In this document: one piece after another, positions 8,124-15,294 of the stretch
How the letters are laid out: each line of letters opens with the position of its first letter
Position numbering within the stretch: the first letter of the stretch is position 1
Assembly (NCBI GenBank): GCA_002401305.2
Contig: NVSO02000020.1
Coordinates: forward strand, 1 to 15,294
Length of the DNA: 15,294 nucleotides
Direction of reading: 5' to 3'
DNA from: Rhodobiaceae bacterium
GTDB lineage: Bacteria; Pseudomonadota; Alphaproteobacteria; Parvibaculales; Parvibaculaceae
Notes under the pieces: model-generated
The model's input: the letters and a program-made list of their open reading frames with translations, nothing else
Databases searched by the model: none
Told to the model about the DNA's origin: nothing
Position numbers and translations under genes: made by a program

Positions 8124-8753
8124 ATGTATTCAGTAAAAGAGATCTATTACACGCTGCAAGGTGAAGGTGCCCACGCCGGGCGCCCGGCCGTGTTTTGTCG
8201 TTTTTCGGGATGCAACCTTTGGACCGGCCGTGAAAAGGACCGGGATAAAGCTATTTGCCAATTTTGCGATACTGACTTTGTGGGAACAGACGGTCCCGGC
8301 GGTGGTAAATTTGCGGACGCGGCCGCCTTGGTGGCCAGCATTCAAACCCATTGGACCGGTAAAGGCGGCGTGCCTTATGTCGTGTGCACCGGCGGCGAAC
8401 CTTTATTGCAACTTGATAGCGCTCTCATACGCGCTCTTCACGCGGCAGGCTTTGAAGTAGCGATTGAAAGCAATGGCACGATTGCTGCGCCAAGCGATCT
8501 TGATTGGATTTGCATCAGCCCTAAAGAGGGGTCAACCATGGTGCAAGAGACGGGCAATGAGCTGAAATTGGTTTTTCCTCAGCCAGGGTTTCCACCAGAG
8601 ATGTTTGAGAACTGGGCGTTCGACCATTTGTTGCTCCAACCTATGGATGGGCCCGATATTGTGGCGAACACGCGGAACGCTATTCAATATTGTATGGACC
8701 ACCCCAAATGGCACCTAAGCGTTCAAACACATAAATATATTGGGATTGACTGA
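8124..8753 (+). CDS. queE: 7-carboxy-7-deazaguanine synthase QueE (radical SAM)
   Basis: Radical SAM enzyme that contracts 6-carboxytetrahydropterin to 7-carboxy-7-deazaguanine; 209 residues. The chosen ATG gives the classic start MYSVKEIYYTLQGEGAHAGR; the open frame extends upstream into queC but has no homology there. The cluster motif is C30-X14-C45-X2-C48 rather than the usual CX3CX2C; this expanded form matches that described for Burkholderia QueE. The SAM-binding GGEP is at 90-93, followed by AIESNGT (113-119) and ISPK (131-134). It starts 55 nt after queC with only a weak Shine-Dalgarno (TTGAGA), and its TGA overlaps the queD ATG by one base (TGATG), so queE and queD are translationally coupled. 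Confidence 0.96.
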   Translation: MYSVKEIYYTLQGEGAHAGRPAVFCRFSGCNLWTGREKDRDKAICQFCDTDFVGTDGPGGGKFADAAALVASIQTHWTGKGGVPYVVCTGGEPLLQLDSALIRALHAAGFEVAIESNGTIAAPSDLDWICISPKEGSTMVQETGNELKLVFPQPGFPPEMFENWAFDHLLLQPMDGPDIVANTRNAIQYCMDHPKWHLSVQTHKYIGID

Positions 8754-9118
8754 TGCGTATCTATAAAGAGTTTAAGTTTGAAGCAGCGCATTTTTTACCG
8801 AGCGCCCCAGCGGGACATCCCAACAGCCGCATTCATGGCCATTCATTCCGCGTGGTCGTGTGGATGGAAGGCGAACCTGACCCGACAACAGGTCTCATTC
8901 GTGAATTTGGCGATATGTATGAGGTCCTTGATGCAACACGCGCACAATTGGATCATAATATGCTCAACGACATTGTTGATCTTGGACCGCCAACGCTGGA
9001 AAATATTTGCATCTGGCTGTGGAAGCAATTGAAGCCATCCCTGCGGCGACTTGCGCGGGTTGAGATCCATCGCGACAGTTGCGGTGAGGGGTGCGTGTAT
9101 GATGGGCCCGTTGCCTAA
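8753..9118 (+). CDS. queD: QueD-like 6-carboxytetrahydropterin synthase lacking the canonical catalytic Cys
   Basis: By family and operon this converts dihydroneopterin triphosphate to 6-carboxytetrahydropterin, the substrate of QueE; 121 residues, normal length. The zinc ligands are H13 (EAAHFLP), H28 and H30 (IHGHSF). The Asp-His pair is present as D67-H68 (AQLDHNMLND). The C-terminal RDSCGEGCVYDG (107-118) matches the family end. The odd feature is position 24: canonical QueD has Cys-X3-HGH (Cys27 in E. coli), but here the codon AAC (8822-8824) gives Asn-X3-HGH. The catalytic Glu near the C-terminus (E. coli KETC) also aligns with Asp108 (RDSC). C85, C110 and C113 are the only cysteines. 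It may be a divergent but active subtype or have shifted activity. The start overlaps the queE stop. Confidence 0.9.
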   Translation: MRIYKEFKFEAAHFLPSAPAGHPNSRIHGHSFRVVVWMEGEPDPTTGLIREFGDMYEVLDATRAQLDHNMLNDIVDLGPPTLENICIWLWKQLKPSLRRLARVEIHRDSCGEGCVYDGPVA

Positions 9119-9174
9119 TCTACACATCAAAGATTGATTGATGATCAGCAGACGTATCGAATTGAGGACCTAGC

Positions 9175-9648
9175 ATGAGCCATTCAGATGAAACAGCCCT
9201 TAGCGGATTGAGCCAATTGGGTGGCGCAAGCGACGTTGCCTCTTCTCCCGAAGATGCTGTCTTGGAACGCGTGCCAAACCCACATCCCGATACAAATTAC
9301 ACAGCACGCTTTACCTGCCCAGAGTTCACCTCTCTGTGCCCGGTTACCGGACAACCAGACTTTGCCCACCTGGTCATCGATTACTTGCCGGACGAATGGT
9401 TGGTTGAATCGAAATCCCTCAAGCTATTTCTGCAGAGTTTTCGCAATCATGGGGCGTTTCACGAAGACTGCACCGTGGGTATTGGCAAACGTCTCAATGA
9501 AGTTGTCGCCCCTCGCTGGATGCGGATTGCGGGATATTGGTTTCCACGCGGCGGCATTCCCATTGACGTATTTTGGCAGACCGGGGCCATACCTGAAGGC
9601 CTATGGGTGCCAGAAACGGGTGTCGCGCCCTACCGGGGTCGTGGTTAA
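9175..9648 (+). CDS. queF: NADPH-dependent preQ0 reductase QueF, short (type I) form
   Basis: Reduces the nitrile of preQ0 to the aminomethyl group of preQ1, which Tgt then inserts into tRNA. The 157-residue single-domain length is that of the YkvM-type (type I) QueF. The nucleophile C55 lies in [13 protein letters not shown]62 follows, the QueF motif ESKSLK is at 78-83, and H96-E97 in NHGAFHED complete the active site. These positions coincide with those I recall for the B. subtilis enzyme. The first 35 or so residues are a Ser/Ala-rich extension. The ATG at 9175 has GAGG 8 nt upstream; the gap after queD is 56 nt. Its presence makes preQ1, and so queuosine, the operon's product rather than free preQ0. 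Confidence 0.97.
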   Translation: MSHSDETALSGLSQLGGASDVASSPEDAVLERVPNPHPDTNYTARFTCPEFTSLCPVTGQPDFAHLVIDYLPDEWLVESKSLKLFLQSFRNHGAFHEDCTVGIGKRLNEVVAPRWMRIAGYWFPRGGIPIDVFWQTGAIPEGLWVPETGVAPYRGRG

Positions 9649-9736
9649 CATCACCTTAACCCCCTCGGAACTATCCCGGTTTTAGTTTATTCGTTTTTAA
9701 TCTCTATACGGCATACTTTCAATTCAGACAGAGTTG

Positions 9737-11194
9737 ATGTTCACAGAGGTATGCCGGTTGCTACATCGAGTTAATGCGGAAATATCATCCACGCACACAG
9801 ATGCTTCACCTTTAGGCGGCGATGAGCCCGCTCAGGTGCCAGGCAAATCTTCTGCTGAAATCGCTTCTGTGGGCATTGCACAAGCATCTCTTATCTTGAC
9901 GCTGGGCTATGTTGTTATTGCGGCTTACAATTTCTTTGTCTTACCTCCTCCCCATAATTTTTTCTTGTTTGTTCTCGCAAGCATTACGTCACTCTTGCTG
10001 TTTGGGCTTTTCCTCATCAACCGGATGTTCAAAATTCCCGCCTATTTGGCATACCCTTTGTTCACTCTCATCAGCGCCCTCATACTGGCAAATGTTGTGA
10101 TCCAATGCGTGTTACTGGTTGACGAAAAATACCTCACCAGTTTCACCCTGATTTCAATTGGCGTCTCTTTGGTCTTCCATTCGTGGCGTATGCTATTTCT
10201 CTTTTACGCCTTAGTCCTTGGCTCCTTTATTTGGACGCTTCAGTACATCCAGCCAACGCCCGATTACACCCATCATTTTTTTATGCTGAGCTGTAGCTTC
10301 CTCATCGGCTTCCTATCCGTAACAGTTCGCAAAAATACATTGCGCCACCTCATCCGCACACGCGCGCTGGCCCACTCAAAATCAGAACGACTGGAAGAAG
10401 CATTAAGTGCGTCTCAACGCGGCATCAAAGCTCAACAAGACAATCATTCCAAAAGCAACTTTCTTGCCCATATGAGCCACGAGTTACGTACACCCCTTAC
10501 TGCCATCATTGGATTCTCTGACATCATTCGGCTTAAACTCTTTGGTGCTCTGGAGAATGATCGCTATGCGGAATATGTGGCGGATATTCATTCTTCTAGC
10601 GAGCATTTATTGTCGCTGGTCAACGACATTCTGGACCTTTCCAAATTGGAAGAGAATATGGTTGAAGTCAGCTTAACCACCGTTGACTTAGGAGAGACGT
10701 TGGAGCGAAGCCTCAGCATGATCAAAGAGCGCGCGGTGGCACACGGTGTCTCTTTGAAATACACAGAGCTCCCTGCAGAACGCAACATTTATTGCGACCC
10801 CTTGCGCCTCAAACAAATTGTCTTGAACTTGCTCAGTAATGCGGTGAAGTTTACCGCCAATGGTGGGTCGGTTATTTTGGAACCTCTCATTGACGAGGTG
10901 GGGAACCTATCCATTGAGGTGCGCGATACGGGTGTGGGCATGAGCGAAGAAGAAATTGAAAATGCCATGGAACCGTTTTGGCAAGCCAAGGCGTATCGCT
11001 CATCTCCGACTGAAGGCACCGGGCTCGGGCTTGCCCTGTCCAAAGAATTGGCAGTTCTTTTGGGAGGTCACTTGGAGATCGAAAGCGAGCCAAATGTTGG
11101 CACCATCGCGCGTCTTGTTCTGCCCCTCGACGCCATCACACTCCCGACAGAAACAAAAAACCCTCTGGAAGCCGAAGACTTACAGAGGGTTTGA
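9737..11194 (+). CDS. Membrane sensor histidine kinase, PleC/DivJ-like, orphan
   Basis: Sensor kinase of 485 residues. After a 45-residue polar N-terminus come about six membrane helices (roughly 49-69, 75-95, 104-128, 134-151, 153-169, 181-197) with short loops, so no large periplasmic sensor. A helical linker (about 200-238) leads to HisKA with phosphoacceptor H248 in HMSHELRTPLTAIIGFSD, then HATPase_c: N box NLLSNAVKF (364-372), G1 DTGVGM (397-402), F box EPFW (412-415), G2 GTGLGLAL (427-434). The HisKA stretch through DIHSSSEHLLSLVNDILDLSKLE resembles PleC/DivJ-family kinases of alphaproteobacteria. No partner regulator, PAS or receiver domain is seen. The ATG at 9737 is preferred; a TTG at 9734 would add one residue. 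Its Shine-Dalgarno is weak. It starts 88 nt after queF and may be co-transcribed. Its signal is unknown. Confidence 0.93.
   Translation: MFTEVCRLLHRVNAEISSTHTDASPLGGDEPAQVPGKSSAEIASVGIAQASLILTLGYVVIAAYNFFVLPPPHNFFLFVLASITSLLLFGLFLINRMFKIPAYLAYPLFTLISALILANVVIQCVLLVDEKYLTSFTLISIGVSLVFHSWRMLFLFYALVLGSFIWTLQYIQPTPDYTHHFFMLSCSFLIGFLSVTVRKNTLRHLIRTRALAHSKSERLEEALSASQRGIKAQQDNHSKSNFLAHMSHELRTPLTAIIGFSDIIRLKLFGALENDRYAEYVADIHSSSEHLLSLVNDILDLSKLEENMVEVSLTTVDLGETLERSLSMIKERAVAHGVSLKYTELPAERNIYCDPLRLKQIVLNLLSNAVKFTANGGSVILEPLIDEVGNLSIEVRDTGVGMSEEEIENAMEPFWQAKAYRSSPTEGTGLGLALSKELAVLLGGHLEIESEPNVGTIARLVLPLDAITLPTETKNPLEAEDLQRV
11151..11192 (-). terminator. kdsA intrinsic terminator, embedded in the kinase coding end
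   Basis: AAACCCTCTG (11158-11167) and CAGAGGGTTT (11183-11192) form a perfect 10-bp stem. A further AAG/CTT pairing lies inside the 15-nt loop. On the minus strand the stem runs into TTTTTTGTTT, a good U-tract, so it terminates the kdsA transcript 25 nt after the kdsA stop. The same bases encode the last dozen residues of the plus-strand kinase. On the plus strand only TTT follows, so termination there is weaker. Confidence 0.85.
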
Positions 11195-11217
11195 TGTGTA
11201 TCTAATTGATTGGTCGG

Positions 11218-12051
11218 TTAGTTGCGCTGTTTGGACAGCTCATCGAATGCCATAATGCGCGCAAGCATCGCTTCCATCTCATCGACGGGCACCATATTGG
11301 GACCATCAGAGGGAGCTGTATCTGGCTCTTGGTGCGTTTCCACAAACAAGGCGGCCACACCAACTGCAACGGCTGCTCGTGCGAGGACGGGTACAAACTC
11401 ACGCTGGCCGCCTGAAGTTGCGCCGTTACCGCCTGGCTGCTGTACCGAATGCGTCGCATCAAATACGACTGGTGCGCCAATGGCTGCAAGCTCGGGTAAG
11501 GACCGCATGTCGGACACAAGGGTGTTGTAGCCGAATGAAGCGCCCCGCTCCGTGGTCATGACGTTTGGATTGCCTGCTTCAACAACTTTGGCCACCACGT
11601 GCTTCATGTCCCAAGGCGCTAAAAACTGGCCCTTCTTCACGTTCACGATTTTGCCAGTCGCAGCAGCAGCTTCTAGAAGATCTGTCTGACGGCATAGGAA
11701 TGCTGGAATTTGCAGCACATCCACAATCTCACCGGCAATCGCACATTGTTCTTCTGTGTGCACATCGGTAATCACCGGCACATCGAATTCTTTGCGAATG
11801 GCCTCAAAGATTGGCAACGCTGTTTCAATGCCAATGCCGCGCTGACTATTACGGCTAGACCGGTTGGCTTTATCGAACGAGCTTTTGTAGATGAAATTAA
11901 TGCCCAGACGGCTGGTAATTTCTTTGAGCTCATTGGCCATGAAGAATGCGTGGTCACGGCTTTCCATGGCACACGGGCCAGCAATAAGGGTCAACGGTTT
12001 GTCGTTGCCAATTTCAAAGTTTGCCAGCTTGATAACTGCATTGGGGCTCAT
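11218..12051 (-). CDS. kdsA: 3-deoxy-8-phosphooctulonate (Kdo-8-P) synthase
   Basis: Condenses phosphoenolpyruvate with arabinose 5-phosphate to Kdo-8-phosphate for lipopolysaccharide inner core; 277 residues, normal length. Substrate motifs include [10 protein letters not shown] (22-31), [12 protein letters not shown] (55-66), CRQTDLL (120-126), GQFLAPWDM (141-149) and [10 protein letters not shown] (198-207). C27, H201, E238 and D249 line up, at a constant offset of 16, with the metal ligands I recall for the Aquifex enzyme (C11, H185, E222, D233), so this is the metal-dependent class; E. coli-type enzymes have Asn at the Cys position. The ATG at 12051 gives the family-like start MSPNAVIKL; an in-frame GTG at 12066 would add five residues. 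It lies 67 nt after pyrG, probably in the same transcript. The enzyme's presence implies a Gram-negative outer membrane. Confidence 0.97.
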   Translation of the reverse strand: MSPNAVIKLANFEIGNDKPLTLIAGPCAMESRDHAFFMANELKEITSRLGINFIYKSSFDKANRSSRNSQRGIGIETALPIFEAIRKEFDVPVITDVHTEEQCAIAGEIVDVLQIPAFLCRQTDLLEAAAATGKIVNVKKGQFLAPWDMKHVVAKVVEAGNPNVMTTERGASFGYNTLVSDMRSLPELAAIGAPVVFDATHSVQQPGGNGATSGGQREFVPVLARAAVAVGVAALFVETHQEPDTAPSDGPNMVPVDEMEAMLARIMAFDELSKQRN

Positions 12052-12118
12052 GAGTTTCTTTACCACTTCATATACTTAGTTGATGCCAATCACGGGCGAC
12101 ACACGCATTGCGGAGGAT

Positions 12119-13856
<1,738 letters not shown>

Positions 13857-13879
13857 ATAACTGCGTTCAGCGTTACTTA

Positions 13880-14233
13880 TTAACCGCGCGGCACAACCGG
13901 AGCGCTTGGAATTGCAGGTGCTGTCGGGGCGCCTGGAATTTCTGGTGCTGCAAATGGTGCTGGCACTTGGCTTTCGGTGCCACCCAATAGGTCTGCTGGG
14001 GACTGGTCATACGTCGCAATAAGCGTCAAACCAAGGCTTGTCGCAAAGAACAATCCACCACAAATGGCTGCAATGCGGGACAAAAGATTGCCCGCTGCCC
14101 GGCCAGACATCATGCCTCCGCCACCACCACCGCCGCCAATACCCAGCGCACCGCCTTCAGAGCGTTGCAGCAGAATGGTGACAATCAATGTAACTGCGAT
14201 CAATAGATGAACGACGAGCAGAATGGTGTCCAT
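13880..14233 (-). CDS. secG: Preprotein translocase subunit SecG
   Basis: Auxiliary inner-membrane subunit of the SecYEG export channel, 117 residues. It has the family's two membrane helices (about 3-22, ILLVVHLLIAVTLIVTILLQ, and 54-74) joined by a cytoplasmic loop with LLQRSEGGALG, an eight-glycine run (33-40), and SGRAAGNLLSR. The C-terminal tail (about 88-117) is Pro/Ala-rich with loose repeats of the type APxIPxAP, common in alphaproteobacterial SecG and probably disordered. The ATG at 14233 is chosen over an in-frame TTG at 14242 because it puts AGGA at a usable distance (about 10 nt) and matches the family start. The preceding gene is tpiA, an order seen in many alphaproteobacteria. 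A terminator directly follows. Confidence 0.95.
   Translation of the reverse strand: MDTILLVVHLLIAVTLIVTILLQRSEGGALGIGGGGGGGGMMSGRAAGNLLSRIAAICGGLFFATSLGLTLIATYDQSPADLLGGTESQVPAPFAAPEIPGAPTAPAIPSAPVVPRG
14111..14136. repeat. Imperfect CCN trinucleotide run encoding the SecG glycine tract
   Basis: The plus strand carries consecutive CCA/CCG triplets that encode Gly33-40 of SecG on the minus strand. Such runs can gain or lose triplets without breaking the frame, so Gly number may vary between strains. Confidence 0.6.
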
Positions 14234-14264
14234 GTGTTCCAAATCCTAAAATGCGCACATGCGA

Positions 14265-14285
14265 ATAACCAAGAGAGCTGGTTAT
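14265..14285. promoter_or_regulatory. Perfect 7-bp inverted repeat upstream of secG
   Basis: ATAACCA (14265-14271) and TGGTTAT (14279-14285) flank AGAGAGC. The site lies 32-52 nt upstream of the secG ATG, where an operator or leader hairpin could act. There is no following U-tract. The surrounding region (14243-14462) has no gene; I saw T-rich stretches but no convincing promoter boxes. Confidence 0.35.
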
Positions 14286-14462
14286 CCTCAAGAATGCTGC
14301 GATTTCTAGCGTAGTCAGCGTGCAATTACCAGCCTAGGGATCGCTTTTGTCTGCTTTTTCATCAGAATTTGTCGTGAATAAAAGGAACAAAGGCAATCGA
14401 TAGGTCAAAAACGTAGAAAAACCGCCATTTATCCCTAAAATGACAGGCTTGTTTGGCAGGAT

Positions 14463-14491
14463 GCGCGGCGGCAAATTGTCCTCCGCCGCGC
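14463..14491 (-). terminator. GC-rich hairpin after tpiA, terminator-like without U-tract
   Basis: GCGCGGCGG (14463-14471) and CCGCCGCGC (14483-14491) form a perfect 9-bp all-GC stem with an 11-nt loop, 10 nt after the tpiA stop. On the minus strand it is followed by ATCCTGCC, with no U-run, so it may stall polymerase or protect the 3' end rather than act as a classic intrinsic terminator. Confidence 0.5.
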
Positions 14492-14501
14492 CGCCCTTCA
14501 C

Positions 14502-15278
14502 TTATAGATATGCAGAGATAATTCCGTAAAAATCTTCGGCGGTCAGGCTTGCTCCGCCAACCAACGCACCATTTACATTTGGCGCCGCCATCAACTCTTC
14601 CGCATTTGCCGGCTTCACAGAACCTCCATAAAGAACGCGGTATCCATTGCCTTGCTCGCCGTAGCGGGCCACGAGGCGTTTGCGGATATGGGTATGAACT
14701 TGGCCTACTTCAGCGGTTGTTGGGGTGCGGCCGGTGCCAATAGCCCATACCGGCTCATAAGCAATTACGGTGTTTTTGGGATCAAATGTGTCGCCCAGTG
14801 AGCCTTTCAGTTGAGCGGTAATGACGCTCAATGTTTTGCCCGCATCGCGTTCAGCTTCCGTCTCGCCCACGCAGACGATCGAAATCAGCCCTGCCCGGTG
14901 ACCGGCGGCGGCTTTTTGTGCCACCAGCGCATTTGTTTCTTCGTGATCGGCGCGGCGCTCGGAATGGCCCACGATTACATATTTGGCGCCGACATCTTTC
15001 AACATCTCCGCGCTGACGTCGCCTGTATGGGCGCCGCTCACTTGGGGATGGCAATCTTGGCCACCGATTCGCACTTTTGAGCCTTTGGCCGTCTCCACCA
15101 GCAGCGCCAGAGTCGGCGTTGGCGGACAAATCAACACGTCACACGGAAGGCGATCTAACTTGTTCAGTTTTTTCGCCAGCGCGTTGATTTCCTTCTTCGC
15201 ACCGCGTAATCCGTTCATTTTCCAATTGCCCGCTACAAGCGGTTTGGGTGCTCGTACCTTAGTTTTGCCCGCTGCCAT
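14502..15278 (-). CDS. tpiA: Triosephosphate isomerase
   Basis: Cytoplasmic glycolytic enzyme interconverting dihydroxyacetone phosphate and glyceraldehyde 3-phosphate; 258 residues, within the usual range, with a slightly long basic N-terminus. N18 and K20 lie in AGNWKMN, the electrophile H105 in VIVGHSERR, the catalytic base E175 in [11 protein letters not shown] (173-183), and the phosphate-binding ends YGGSVKPAN (217-225) and GGAS (241-244) complete the barrel. The ATG at 15278 has AAGGA 7 nt upstream on the minus strand, inside the last 16 bases of the window; its promoter lies beyond the edge. A GC-rich hairpin follows the stop, then secG on the same strand. It is complete and ordinary. 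Confidence 0.98.
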   Translation of the reverse strand: MAAGKTKVRAPKPLVAGNWKMNGLRGAKKEINALAKKLNKLDRLPCDVLICPPTPTLALLVETAKGSKVRIGGQDCHPQVSGAHTGDVSAEMLKDVGAKYVIVGHSERRADHEETNALVAQKAAAGHRAGLISIVCVGETEAERDAGKTLSVITAQLKGSLGDTFDPKNTVIAYEPVWAIGTGRTPTTAEVGQVHTHIRKRLVARYGEQGNGYRVLYGGSVKPANAEELMAAPNVNGALVGGASLTAEDFYGIISAYL

Positions 15279-15294
15279 GGTGTTTCCTTCTACA

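Noticed and set aside
7364..9648. 7-deazaguanine DNA-modification (dpd-type) system
   Set aside because: QueF is present and no dpd genes or DNA transglycosylase are in the window, so tRNA queuosine synthesis is the simpler reading.
9643..9699. Terminator between queF and the kinase
   Set aside because: GGTTAA-N7-TTAACC spans the queF stop and a 4-bp TCGG/CCGG stem precedes a T-rich stretch, but both stems are too weak to call; read-through into the kinase remains possible.
6570..11194. Mobile element or genomic island
   Set aside because: No transposase, integrase, tRNA, terminal inverted repeats or direct flanking repeats were seen; only gene order suggests insertion.

Overview
The window is a compact bacterial chromosomal segment with almost every base used. 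It most likely comes from an alphaproteobacterium of moderate GC content. Three things point there: the gene set tpiA-secG-pyrG-kdsA-eno-ftsB-pdhA-pdhB-pdhC-lpdA in one direction, an E1-beta subunit (PdhB) carrying its own lipoyl domain, and a histidine kinase with the PleC/DivJ-like HisKA sequence typical of this class. I cannot name the genus.

Layout. Bases 1-4406 (minus strand) hold the pyruvate dehydrogenase operon, read pdhA > pdhB > pdhC > lpdA. lpdA is cut by the window edge. The genes are packed tightly: pdhA/pdhB overlap as ATGA, with gaps of 13 and 7 nt after pdhB and pdhC. A promoter and a perfect inverted repeat precede pdhA. Bases 4598-6356 (minus) hold an FtsB-like division protein and enolase, separated by a good intrinsic terminator. 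Bases 6570-11194 form a block that breaks up the usual housekeeping order: a PadR-family regulator (minus), then, divergently on the plus strand, queC-queE-queD-queF and a membrane histidine kinase. Bases 11218-15278 (minus) return to housekeeping genes: tpiA, secG, pyrG and kdsA.

How the genes work together. PdhA/PdhB (E1), PdhC (E2) and LpdA (E3) convert pyruvate to acetyl-CoA; enolase and triosephosphate isomerase are glycolytic. QueD, QueE, QueC and QueF are consecutive enzymes from dihydroneopterin triphosphate to preQ1, the precursor of the tRNA base queuosine. FolE, Tgt and QueA are not in this window. KdsA makes the lipopolysaccharide sugar precursor Kdo-8-phosphate, PyrG makes CTP, SecG belongs to the protein export channel and FtsB to the division machinery.

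No mobile element, tRNA, rRNA, CRISPR array or obviously new multi-gene system is visible. The points most worth a second look are: a QueD whose canonical catalytic cysteine is asparagine; five 12-bp tandem repeats between padR and queC; a kdsA terminator embedded in the last codons of the convergent kinase gene; a GANTC-containing palindrome just upstream of ftsB; and an operator-like inverted repeat at the predicted pdh transcription start.
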